Shown one piece after another: positions 25,541 to 33,506 of a DNA stretch of 64,000 nt (positions are counted from its first letter, which is position 1; every line of letters starts with the position of its first letter). Both the position numbers and the translations under genes were made by a program. The notes beneath the pieces are model-generated. The model searched no databases. It was given only the letters and a program-made list of their open reading frames with translations, and was not told the DNA's origin. The DNA lies in the NCBI GenBank assembly GCA_900543605.1, contig UQSK01000001.1, positions 62,001-126,000 on the forward strand, given 5' to 3'. The stretch comes from an uncultured Collinsella sp. Lineage in GTDB: Bacteria; Actinomycetota; Coriobacteriia; Coriobacteriales; Coriobacteriaceae.

Positions 25541-28012
25541 TTACTGCGATGCGATCTGCGCAAGACGAGCGCTTGCGACCGCCGCCTGACCGTAGGCGAT
25601 GCAGCCGTCATTGACGGGTACGGTGTGGGGGACCAAGACAGCAAGGCCCGTGCTTTTGAGCTCGCGGGTGAGGAGCTGGAGCAGAAGTCGGTTCATGAAC
25701 ACGCCGCCCGAGAGTGCGACGGTGTCGATGTCCTCGCGCGCGCAGATTTCGCTGGCGATGTGTGCCGAGGAGCGCGCGACGGCGACATGGAAGTCGAGTG
25801 CGAGCCTGTTGGCGGGCGCTCCGGCTTCAATTCCCTCCAAAAGTGCCTCAAAGAGTGCTTTCTGGTCCAGAACATCGGGGCCGTCCAGCCACGATGGGCC
25901 AGATGCGAAATAGCCGGCGTTGTCGTCGGGAAAATGGGCGATTTCGCCGTCCAGTGCACGCCAAGCGGCGGCTTCGAGCTCGATGGCGGGTTCGCCCTCG
26001 TAGGTCGCCTGGCCGCAAATGCCCAAAATCGCGGCTGCGGCATCAAACAGGCGACCCATGCTGCTGGTGCGCGGACTGTTGATGCCGCGCTCGATCATCG
26101 TTGCCGTTATGCTGCGTGTCTGCTCGTCAAGGCTGTCCAAGAGTCCCGCGGCGCCCGGGTGCTCGAGCAGGTCGAGCTCACTTAGCAGGGCAAAGGCATT
26201 GCGGCGGGCATCGTGTACGGATGCGGCGCCACCGGGAAGTGCCCAGGTGCGCAGATGCGTGACGCGCTCAAAATCGGCGAGACGGGCGATAAGAAACTCG
26301 CCGCCCCATATGGTGCCATCGGTGCCGGCACCCGTGCCGTCGAAGGCGATGCCGAGGACACGTGCATCGGGCGCAAGCCGGCCTGCGGCAATCACCTCTG
26401 CCATTACGCTCGCGATATGCGCATGATGGTGCTGAACTCCAATAAGCGGCAGATTGTGCTCCCGTGCCTGTTCGCGCGCCCATTGGCTCGACAGATAGCT
26501 GGGATGCATGTCGCATGCCAGGGCGGCAGGCGCCAGGTCAAAGAGGTTTTCCAGACGCGAGCGCGCGGCGCTCCAGGCATCGAAGGTCGCGCCGTTTTCG
26601 ACATCGCCGATATGCTGCGACACAAAACAGGTCGTATGACCGTCTGAGTCCGTGCGAGTGAGTGCAATCGTGGCTTTTTGCTGCGGCCCACAGGCGAGTA
26701 CGCAGGGCGTGGTGCCGTCGAGCGTCGGCAACGACAGCGGCTGCGGCGCATATCCGCGTGCGCGACGCACGGGCATGACGTCGCCGTCGACCACGCGTAC
26801 CACGGAGTCGTCGTAGCGCGACAGAATCGCGCGGTCGTTACCGAGCAGCGCATCGGCGATGCCGACGGCAACAAGGTGCTCCCATGCAAGGGCATCGTCG
26901 GTCTCGATGGGCTCTTCGCTCAGGTTTCCGCTGGTCATGACAAGTGCTCGCATGCCGTGCGCCACGGCTGCGGCGAGCAGCAAATGTTGAAGCGGGGTGT
27001 AGGGGAGCATGACGCCAAGCTCGGGCAAGTCGTGCGCGACGGATGGCGCGAGTTCGAGGGCGTTGGGAGAATCGCCGCCGCTCTCGCAAACGGCACGTCG
27101 GCGCAGCAGCACAATGGGGCGGATACTGCCGGCGAGCAGATCGCGCTCAGCGTCGTCGATATGGCACAGGCGCCCGGCATCGGCAAGACTGCGCACCATG
27201 ACGGCAAGCGGCTTATTGCTGCGACGCTTGCGACGGCGCAGCTCGGCCACCGCCTGCTCGTTGGCAGCGTCACAGGATAGATGGAATCCGCCCAGGCCCT
27301 TGATGGCGACGATGCCACCGCTGGCCAGCAGCTCAACGCAGCGCTCGATGATAGCGTCGCTGGCCTCGCGTGTGGTGCCGACGGCCGGTGTCGCGGACGA
27401 ATTCCCGCACGCATCGCCGTTCACAGCCTCGCGCCACGTAATATGCGGCCCGCAATCAAAGCAGGCATCGGGCTGCGCGTGAAAACGCCGGTCGAGTGGG
27501 TCGGCATACTCCGCGGCGCAGGAGGGGCACATGGGAAAACAATCCATCGAGGTGGCCGCTCGGTCATAGGGCAGCGAGCGAATGATGGTAAAGCGCGGTC
27601 CGCAATTGGTGCAGTTGATAAAAGGGTAGTGATAGCGCCGATCGGCGGGGTCGAACAACTCGCGCAGACAATCATCGCAGGTGGCGATATCGGGTGAGAC
27701 GAGCGTGGTGTGCGCGGTCTGATCCTGCGATGCCACAATGCGAAAACCCTGTTCATTGGCGGCATCCCAACCGTTGGCTGCCAAGCCCACAACCTCGACA
27801 TGCTCTACGCGGGCTGCCGCAGGCGCATGCTCAGAAAGCGCGGCAACAAAAGCATCGAGCGCATCGGCCGGAGCGTGCGCCTCGATATGCACGCCGTCGC
27901 CCGCGTTGAGCACCCATCCGCAAATGCCATGCGCCATGGCCTCGCGATACACAAACGGCCGCATGCCGACGCCCTGCACAATGCCCGTTACATGGATATG
28001 CGCATGTCGCAT
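25541..28012 (-). CDS. hypF: Carbamoyltransferase HypF
   Basis: 823 residues, full length. It has an acylphosphatase domain at the N-terminus (VTGIVQGVGMRPFVYREA), two zinc fingers (CDDCLREL...CTNCGP and CPSCAAEY...CFDCGP), a YrdC-like domain (IKGLGGFHLSCDA, KPLAVMVRS) and a Kae1-like carbamoyltransferase domain (GVQHHHAHIASVM, GIAFDGTGAGTDGTIWGGE, ALSGGVFMN). It makes carbamoyl-AMP from carbamoyl phosphate and transfers the group to HypE. It lies 29 bp downstream of nikR. Confidence 0.96.
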   Translation of the reverse strand: MRHAHIHVTGIVQGVGMRPFVYREAMAHGICGWVLNAGDGVHIEAHAPADALDAFVAALSEHAPAAARVEHVEVVGLAANGWDAANEQGFRIVASQDQTAHTTLVSPDIATCDDCLRELFDPADRRYHYPFINCTNCGPRFTIIRSLPYDRAATSMDCFPMCPSCAAEYADPLDRRFHAQPDACFDCGPHITWREAVNGDACGNSSATPAVGTTREASDAIIERCVELLASGGIVAIKGLGGFHLSCDAANEQAVAELRRRKRRSNKPLAVMVRSLADAGRLCHIDDAERDLLAGSIRPIVLLRRRAVCESGGDSPNALELAPSVAHDLPELGVMLPYTPLQHLLLAAAVAHGMRALVMTSGNLSEEPIETDDALAWEHLVAVGIADALLGNDRAILSRYDDSVVRVVDGDVMPVRRARGYAPQPLSLPTLDGTTPCVLACGPQQKATIALTRTDSDGHTTCFVSQHIGDVENGATFDAWSAARSRLENLFDLAPAALACDMHPSYLSSQWAREQAREHNLPLIGVQHHHAHIASVMAEVIAAGRLAPDARVLGIAFDGTGAGTDGTIWGGEFLIARLADFERVTHLRTWALPGGAASVHDARRNAFALLSELDLLEHPGAAGLLDSLDEQTRSITATMIERGINSPRTSSMGRLFDAAAAILGICGQATYEGEPAIELEAAAWRALDGEIAHFPDDNAGYFASGPSWLDGPDVLDQKALFEALLEGIEAGAPANRLALDFHVAVARSSAHIASEICAREDIDTVALSGGVFMNRLLLQLLTRELKSTGLAVLVPHTVPVNDGCIAYGQAAVASARLAQIASQ

Positions 28013-28041
28013 GCGACCCTCCTTCGTTGAAATGTGTGCTG

Positions 28042-28554
28042 TTACAGCCCCAGGCTCTGCTTGGTGGCGGCGCAGGTGAGCTCGCCGTGTTTGACGCCGC
28101 GCAGGCCCAGCAGGCGGTCGGCTAGTTCGTAGACGCGCTCGCCGCGACCCTTGAGCGCCAGAATCTCCAAGCAGTTGTGGTGATCCAGATGCACGTGCAT
28201 GGTCGATACGATCTCGTCGGTGTAGTCGTGCTGCACTTCGTCCAGGCGGCGCGTCAGGTCGCCGGTATGGTGGTCGTAGATCATGGTGAGCGACCCGATA
28301 ACATGCTCATCGGGCGTGCGCATCTGCTCCTTGGCGATCGAGGCGCGAATCAGGTCGCGCACGGCTTCGGAGCGGTTGGCCACGTCGCCGCGCCGCGCGA
28401 TCTGTTCGTCAAAACGGCGCAGCAAGTCGTCCGGTGCGGTAACCGAAAAGCGGACCAGCTCGGAGCCGGAGCCACTACAGTGGCAGCCTGCGTCACCGCC
28501 CGCCCCGTGCGGATGCTCGTGCTCGTACCCGCAGCCGTGCTCGTGTTCGGCCAC
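28042..28554 (-). CDS. nikR: Nickel-responsive regulator NikR with His/Cys-rich N-terminal tail
   Basis: 170 residues, longer than typical NikR (about 130-150) because of an N-terminal tail of about 32 residues rich in His, Cys and Glu (MAEHEHGCGYEHEHPHGAG, then CHCSGSGSE). A ribbon-helix-helix follows (LVRFSVTAPDDLLRRFDEQI), then the ACT-like Ni-binding domain with MHVHLDHHNCLEIL, which holds the His-His-Cys ligands. It binds DNA when loaded with Ni. The tail may buffer or sense metal. It is next to hyp genes, so nickel supply and hydrogenase maturation are probably controlled together. Confidence 0.92.
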   Translation of the reverse strand: MAEHEHGCGYEHEHPHGAGGDAGCHCSGSGSELVRFSVTAPDDLLRRFDEQIARRGDVANRSEAVRDLIRASIAKEQMRTPDEHVIGSLTMIYDHHTGDLTRRLDEVQHDYTDEIVSTMHVHLDHHNCLEILALKGRGERVYELADRLLGLRGVKHGELTCAATKQSLGL

Positions 28555-28555
28555 C

Positions 28556-28804
28556 TTACACCAGCTTCACGGAGCCGACGGAGTTGTGGTCGGCCTCGAT
28601 GGCCTCTTCGTAGCCCTCGAGTGCGTCGTGGGCCTCGTGCAACGCGGCCATGGCGGCCTCGAGCTTGGCGCCGATGCGCTCCATGTCAAAATTCTCGATC
28701 GCATGTAGCAACTGATGGCTCCATTCGTGAGCGAGCTCGATGGTGTCGTCGACCTGCTTGACGCTCATGGCAAGCTGGCTCATGTTCATTCCAACATCAT
28801 GCAT
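28556..28804 (-). CDS. Small conserved-looking protein upstream of nikR
   Basis: 82 residues, strong Shine-Dalgarno AAGGAGATTTCCC before ATG 28804, and only one base between its stop and the nikR start. The sequence is helical and acidic, with many His and Met in the first half (MHDVGMNMSQ, ELAHEWSHQLLHAI) and a C-terminal EGYEEAIEADHN. I do not recognise the family. Its position as the first gene of the nikR-hyp operon suggests a role in nickel handling or hydrogenase assembly, by context only. The 231 bp before it hold the trxA terminator and the operon promoter region. Confidence 0.72.
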   Translation of the reverse strand: MHDVGMNMSQLAMSVKQVDDTIELAHEWSHQLLHAIENFDMERIGAKLEAAMAALHEAHDALEGYEEAIEADHNSVGSVKLV

Positions 28805-28875
28805 GGGAAATCTCCTTTTGTATGGGGCAGTTCAGTGGTTCAGATTTTACTACGCCCGCTCTGCGCGCAGCTGCA

Positions 28876-28914
28876 TAAGAAAACGGGTACGAGTCTGTGC
28901 GACCCGCACCCGTT
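28876..28914 (-). terminator. Rho-independent terminator of trxA (minus strand)
   Basis: On the minus strand AACGGGT (28914-28908) pairs with ACCCGTT (28888-28882), followed by TTTCTT. Confidence 0.65.
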
Positions 28915-29035
28915 CACTGGGGGCTGTTTGTGACTACCATACTATCCGTGGTTGCACTCGGTGCATTCAGAAGTCCGGCGAGCGGCGTAAAAGCGCTCAT
29001 GGACGGCAGGCAGACGGCAACATGTAACAAGCGTA

Positions 29036-29356
29036 TTACAGATGCTTCTCCAGCAGCGCCTGCAGCCTCGCCTTGGGTAGAGCGCCAACCGAGCGGTCAA
29101 TCTCCTCGCCGTTCTTAAACACAATCAGCGTGGGGATGCTCATGACGCCATACTTCATGGCCAGGTCCTGGTTGTCGTCGACGTTGCATTTGGCAACGGC
29201 AAGCTTGCCCGCCAGCTCATCGGCAACCTCGTCAACGATGGGCGAGAGGGATCGACAGGGCCCGCACCACGGTGCCCAAAAATCGACCAGCACGGGCAGG
29301 CTGTCGTTAACGATGGAATCGAAGTTCTCGGGGGTAATCTGATTAATGTCAGCCAT
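29036..29356 (-). CDS. trxA: Thioredoxin
   Basis: 106 residues from ATG 29356 (GGAGGTCACC upstream), classical thioredoxin size. The active site is WCGPC in VDFWAPWCGPCRSLSP near residue 30, and the cis-Pro loop is MSIPTLIVFKNG. It is a cytosolic dithiol reductant for ribonucleotide reductase, peroxidases and other targets. No thioredoxin reductase is adjacent. It probably stands alone, with the next gene divergent. Confidence 0.95.
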   Translation of the reverse strand: MADINQITPENFDSIVNDSLPVLVDFWAPWCGPCRSLSPIVDEVADELAGKLAVAKCNVDDNQDLAMKYGVMSIPTLIVFKNGEEIDRSVGALPKARLQALLEKHL

Positions 29357-29492
29357 GGTGACCTCCATAATGCGACGCGGCTCGGCCGCGTAAAACTCAG
29401 TACGACCGTGCTTATACCCAGCCGCCCGCAAAGCAACCACTCGCGGGCGGCTCTTTTATATAATGGTGGGCACGCAAACGATTGGAGAGCGC

Positions 29493-30068
29493 ATGCCCAC
29501 GTCACAAAGCCAGAAAAAAGAAGCCATCGTCCAGGCGACCGAGCAGGAGCTCGCATCGCTCGCGGGTCGTGGCGTGCGTATCGCGGGTAACGCGTGCTCG
29601 CCGATCGTGCTGGTCAAAGGCGATTTGGACGAGGCCGAGCGTTCGGGTGGCGAGCTTGCCGCCGGCCCGGATGGCGCGGCGTTGCGCAAGGCGCTTGGGG
29701 CCATCGGCTACGCGCCCGAGGATTTTTGCGTGCTGGCAAGCGTCGCCGGCGTGGGTGACGGAGCGGTCGCGGTGGGCGAGACTCTGCCGTGCGAGCTGTT
29801 CCGTGAGGCGCTTGAGGCCTTGGACCCCGAGGCGGTGCTACTGCTCGACAACAACGCGGCTGACGCCATGCGCGAGACCTACGCCGATATGCTTGTGGCG
29901 ATCGATGACTTCGACACCGCCATGCTCAAGCCCGGCCTGGTCGCCCATGTGCAGGGCCGCCGCGTGCTCGCACTCGACGGCTTTGAGGCGGCACTCACCG
30001 ACAAGGCCGCTAAGCAGCGCATGTGGGCCTACATCAAGCAGCTGACTCCGGCGGCCGCCCCGCTGTAG
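29493..30068 (+). CDS. Hypothetical protein, possibly a degenerate uracil-DNA-glycosylase fold
   Basis: 191 residues from ATG 29493 with GGAGAGC upstream. I do not recognise it with certainty. The order of segments resembles family-4 uracil-DNA glycosylases: PIVLVKGDLDEAERSGG in place of the GEAPG loop, then GPDGAALRKALGAIGYAPED (like the G..G..L...L..iG helix), LDPEAVLLLDNNAADAM (like the P..iv.lG..A strand) and a final WAYIKQL helix. The catalytic acidic and His residues and the Fe-S cysteines of the family are not seen, so activity is unlikely. Cytosolic, no membrane segment. Confidence 0.6.
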   Translation: MPTSQSQKKEAIVQATEQELASLAGRGVRIAGNACSPIVLVKGDLDEAERSGGELAAGPDGAALRKALGAIGYAPEDFCVLASVAGVGDGAVAVGETLPCELFREALEALDPEAVLLLDNNAADAMRETYADMLVAIDDFDTAMLKPGLVAHVQGRRVLALDGFEAALTDKAAKQRMWAYIKQLTPAAAPL

Positions 30069-30132
30069 CGGATTGGCGCCGGCGAGCGATTGTCTGGCGG
30101 GCAAGGCGCGCCTCGAGATCGGCGCCGCACTT

Positions 30133-31410
30133 CTACATCACAGCGCGCAGCTCAAACCGATCGCCGTTAATGCGGAACTGACAGTTGCCGTTCATGCGCT
30201 CGACGGCAAGCTTAATGCTCTTGGTGCCAAAGCCGTGCCCAGTGTGCTGAGCCACGGGCATGCCGTCGACCATGTGCGGCGCACGGCCAAACGTGTTGGA
30301 AACCAGCAATAGAAGCTGACCGTCTTCGTAGCGAAGGTCCAGGTCGACAAACCGCTTGCCTTCGGGGGCGGCGCTCGCCGCGGCGATGGCATTGTCCAGG
30401 GCGTTCGATACCACACTGAACAGATCGACATCGCCCACGTGGACGGTTTCGGGCACGGCGGCGCGCAGGTCGGCGGTGATGCCGTGCGCGTTGATGTCCG
30501 CGGAAAGCGACGAGAGCGCAATGTTGACCGTTTCGTTGGCGCAGTAGCGGCGCACGGCGGTGCGGTCGTTGGTCTCGCAGAGCGCGTCGATGCGCTCGAG
30601 CGCCTCATCGGTGTGACCCTCTTCGATCAGGGCCGCTAGACCGCGCAGGTAGTGGCGCATGTCGTGACGGAGAACCGAGAGCTCGCGTCCGGACTGGCGC
30701 CAGGCTTCGAGCTCTTTGATGGCCGCGCTGTCGCGGGTCGCGAGCATCCAGCGCTCGCGCTCGGCGATTTCCTTTGCCTCGTATTCGCGAAGGTAGACGG
30801 CAAGAAACATAAGGTAGAAGGCGCAGAGGGCGAACGCCAAAAACTCAACGGTTACCACCGAGCCCGAGTGGAAGAGCGTGGTATAGACGTTGGTGGCGTA
30901 GTCGAAGATGTAGTAGACGAGCGGCAGGATGAGCAGAATCTCCAGCTCGGTGGGGCTTTTGATCGCCAGGCGGGGGCCAATCTCGCTTGCCCAATGCAAC
31001 AAGACGGCAAAGACGCCGAGCGTGGTGATGATGCGCGCCACGTAGTACGCGACCTGCGAATCGGTGGCGGCGAATGCGGCGATGCCCACCCAGTTGCTAA
31101 ACTGGCAGCTCAGGTAGGCACTGGTAACGTCCAGGATGGAGAGCAGCGGACTCAGGCGATAGCGTACGCACAGGTAGACGACAAGCGGCAGATGCACGAC
31201 GAGCGGATAGACCTGTCGGGCAAACAGCTCACCGCCGACGAGGTTGGCAATCGCAAAAGCGGTGCCGGTTGCGGCGCCGACCCCCACCAGTTCGAGCGAA
31301 TGGCGGCCGTTGATCTCGACACCGCACAGCGCCGCCGAGGCAAAGACGCCAAAGAGCAACGTCGTCGCATGGTGGATTGCCCAAAGTACCAGTTCTGCCG
31401 AGGAAAGCAT
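30133..31410 (-). CDS. AgrC-like GHKL sensor histidine kinase
   Basis: 425 residues from ATG 31410, which overlaps the stop of the regulator gene by one base. Six or so membrane helices cover residues 5-215, then a coiled linker leads to a HisKA-like segment SVLRHDMRHYLRGLAAL with the acceptor His in RHDMRHY. The GHKL ATPase has SVVSNALDNAIAAAS (N box) and GHGFGTKSI (G box). Such kinases sense peptides or cell-envelope cues and pair with LytTR regulators, as here. No signal peptide gene is seen next to it. Confidence 0.88.
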   Translation of the reverse strand: MLSSAELVLWAIHHATTLLFGVFASAALCGVEINGRHSLELVGVGAATGTAFAIANLVGGELFARQVYPLVVHLPLVVYLCVRYRLSPLLSILDVTSAYLSCQFSNWVGIAAFAATDSQVAYYVARIITTLGVFAVLLHWASEIGPRLAIKSPTELEILLILPLVYYIFDYATNVYTTLFHSGSVVTVEFLAFALCAFYLMFLAVYLREYEAKEIAERERWMLATRDSAAIKELEAWRQSGRELSVLRHDMRHYLRGLAALIEEGHTDEALERIDALCETNDRTAVRRYCANETVNIALSSLSADINAHGITADLRAAVPETVHVGDVDLFSVVSNALDNAIAAASAAPEGKRFVDLDLRYEDGQLLLLVSNTFGRAPHMVDGMPVAQHTGHGFGTKSIKLAVERMNGNCQFRINGDRFELRAVM

Positions 31411-32132
31411 CAGCGTCTCCCGCCCTCGAACCGCACCGCAAAGTAGGCGTCTTGGAATCCCTGCTTGCAGCTGCGCGCGAGCGGTATGCACGCGCCCGAG
31501 CGCATGACGATTTCCGTGCGGTTAAAGTGGTCGATGTTGCGCAGATTGACCTGGTAGCTGCGGTGGCACTTAAAAAAGGCCGCGTTTTGGGCCAGCCGGT
31601 CCTCGATGCTGCGGAACGGCTCGAGCGCCTCGATATCGCGGCCATCGCGCAGGTGGAAGACCACGTGCTTGTTGCGAGCCTCGGCATATTCGATATCGGA
31701 TAGGCGCAGGGCATGGTAGCCAAAGGACGTCTTGATGACGAGCTCGTCGATCGTTGCCGGACGCAGGCTCGACAGCTCGTCGAGCAGCTGCGCCACGCGC
31801 TCGTAGGTCACGGGTTTGAGCAGGTAGTCGAAGGCGCGGACCTCGTAGGACTCAAGCGCGAACTCGGGCGATGAGGTCAGAAATACCAAGTGCACGGCGG
31901 TATCGGATTGACGCAGCTCGCGGGCGGTGTCCATGCCGTTGACGAGCGGCATGATCATGTCGAGCATGATAATGTCGGCGCGCGATGCGGCATGGCGTGC
32001 CAGCAGGTCCTCGCCGCGCGTGACGAGTGCAACATCGACCGCCGTACCCGTCTCGGCCGACCAGCGGTTGATCATGCGGTGCAGGTTATCTAGAAAGGCG
32101 ACATCATCGTCGCAGGCAATAATCTTGAGCAT
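31410..32132 (-). CDS. LytTR-family response regulator
   Basis: 240 residues: receiver domain with CDDD acidic pocket, phospho-acceptor in IIMLDMIMP (about residue 57), TSS and Lys (LLKPV), then a LytTR DNA-binding domain (residues 130-235) with IEYAEARNKHVVFHL and FFKCHRSYQVNLRNID. LytTR regulators bind direct repeats at promoters. It is coupled to the kinase gene downstream. The 292 bp before nadA hold its own start region and the nadA operator. Confidence 0.92.
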   Translation of the reverse strand: MLKIIACDDDVAFLDNLHRMINRWSAETGTAVDVALVTRGEDLLARHAASRADIIMLDMIMPLVNGMDTARELRQSDTAVHLVFLTSSPEFALESYEVRAFDYLLKPVTYERVAQLLDELSSLRPATIDELVIKTSFGYHALRLSDIEYAEARNKHVVFHLRDGRDIEALEPFRSIEDRLAQNAAFFKCHRSYQVNLRNIDHFNRTEIVMRSGACIPLARSCKQGFQDAYFAVRFEGGRR

Positions 32133-32339
32133 TCGGCCCCCTTAAGTAGTTCGATTTTGCCACATCGGGCACGCGCCGCTTGCGGGGGTGCGGACCGTTT
32201 GCGCCCCACGGCGTGCAGCTCGCGCCAAGCGGTGTTGCGGTGGCGAAAGATGCCTCCTGCGCCATCGAGAGCTCAGCTATCCTCAGCTTGCCAGTTCGAA
32301 AATGGACCTGCCACATGATTGAATCTTTATTTCAACTTT

Positions 32340-32389
32340 ACACCTAGGTTTACAGCTGTCTTGTCAGCTGTAAACCTAGGTGTCATACT
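32340..32389 (+). promoter_or_regulatory. NiaR operator overlapping the nadA promoter
   Basis: A perfect 19-bp inverted repeat: ACACCTAGGTTTACAGCTG at 32340-32358 and its exact complement at 32365-32383, 6-nt spacer. TTGTCA (32361-32366) lies in its centre and, after 17 bp, CATACT at 32384-32389, a plausible -35/-10 pair. ATG of nadA is 36 bp later. The last gene of the operon encodes NiaR, the niacin-responsive repressor, so this is the natural autoregulatory site. Confidence 0.75.
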
Positions 32390-32424
32390 AAAGCTCCAAG
32401 ATTCGCCAAAAGAGAGGGGCCTTG

Positions 32425-33450
32425 ATGGCACAGAGCGCGAACATGGATGCATCGGAGCTTGCACGCGACATTGCGGCCGGCCTGGCATCGGCAACGACGG
32501 CAACGGAGCGCGCGGCATTGGTGCCCGCAGAGCTCGTCGAGGCCATTCAGCAACTAAAAACCCAACGTGACGCGGTGATCCTAGCGCACTATTACGTGGC
32601 GCCCGAGGTCCAAGCCGTTGCCGATTACGTCGGCGACAGCTTCTACCTGGCCAAGCTCGCCAAGAGCCTGCCGCAGCAGACCATCGTGCTGTGCGGCGTG
32701 GAGTTTATGGGCGAGAGCGCCAAGCTGCTCAATCCCACTAAGACCGTGCTGCTGCCCGAGCCGGGCGCGGACTGTCCCATGGCGCACATGGTCAAGCGCG
32801 AGACGGTCGACGCGGCGCGCGCCGAGTATGGCGACGACCTGGCCGTGGTGTGTTACGTCAACTCGACGGTCGAGATCAAGAGCTGGAGTGACGTGTGCGT
32901 TACCAGCTCTAACGCCGTCAAGATCGTCTCCGAGCTGCCGCAGCAGCACGTCTTGTTCATTCCCGACCAGAACCTGGGCCGCTTTGTGGCCGAGCAGGTG
33001 CCCCAAAAGCACGTCATCCTCAACAACGGCTACTGCCCGCGTCATCACATCATCACCGTTGAGCAGATCGTCGACGCGCAGGAGGCGCACCCCGACGCGC
33101 TCGTGCTGGCTCACCCCGAGTGCAAGGCCGACGTCCTGGCCGAGGCTGACTACATCGGCTCCACTGCCGGCATCATCAAGTATGCCGAGGAGTCGGACGC
33201 GAGCGAGTTCATCATCGTGACGGTCCGCGGCGTGCTCTACGAACTCGAGCGCCGCTGCCAGGGCACCGGCAAGAAGTTCTACTTCCCTGCGGTGCAGCCC
33301 ACCTGCGTCAACATGGATCTCATCACGCTCGAAAAGCTCGTGCACTGCCTGGAGACGGGCGAGGGCGAGGTGCAGATTGGCGTGTCGGAAGAGGCGGCAG
33401 ACCAGGCCAAGCTCACGCTCGACCGCATGCTCGAGTACGCGGCGCGCTAA
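32425..33450 (+). CDS. nadA: Quinolinate synthase
   Basis: 341 residues from ATG 32425 (AGAGAGGGG upstream). It condenses iminoaspartate with dihydroxyacetone phosphate to quinolinate using a 4Fe-4S cluster. Signatures: AVILAHYYVAPEVQAVADYV, the three cluster Cys in GVEFMGESAKLLNP neighbourhood (LCGVEFMGE), NGYCPRHH and QPTCVNMDLITLEKL, plus HPECKADVLAEAD. It is the first gene of nadABC-niaR. Confidence 0.96.
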   Translation: MAQSANMDASELARDIAAGLASATTATERAALVPAELVEAIQQLKTQRDAVILAHYYVAPEVQAVADYVGDSFYLAKLAKSLPQQTIVLCGVEFMGESAKLLNPTKTVLLPEPGADCPMAHMVKRETVDAARAEYGDDLAVVCYVNSTVEIKSWSDVCVTSSNAVKIVSELPQQHVLFIPDQNLGRFVAEQVPQKHVILNNGYCPRHHIITVEQIVDAQEAHPDALVLAHPECKADVLAEADYIGSTAGIIKYAEESDASEFIIVTVRGVLYELERRCQGTGKKFYFPAVQPTCVNMDLITLEKLVHCLETGEGEVQIGVSEEAADQAKLTLDRMLEYAAR

Positions 33451-33453
33451 GCC

Positions 33454-33488
33454 AATGTGACATGAGGGACCATCCCTTATGCCACATT
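33454..33488 (+). other. Hairpin between nadA and nadB
   Basis: AATGTGACATGAGGGA pairs with TCCCTTATGCCACATT with two G:U pairs over a short loop, just after the nadA stop and ending 18 bp before the nadB start. There is no T run, so it is more likely an mRNA-stabilising or processing hairpin than a terminator. Confidence 0.5.
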
Positions 33489-33506
33489 ACAAGGGAGAGG
33501 ATTCCT

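Noticed and set aside
22915..28012. NiFe hydrogenase structural genes near the hyp cluster
   Set aside because: None of the neighbouring frames has the large-subunit CxxC motifs or small-subunit signatures, so the enzyme served must be encoded outside the window.
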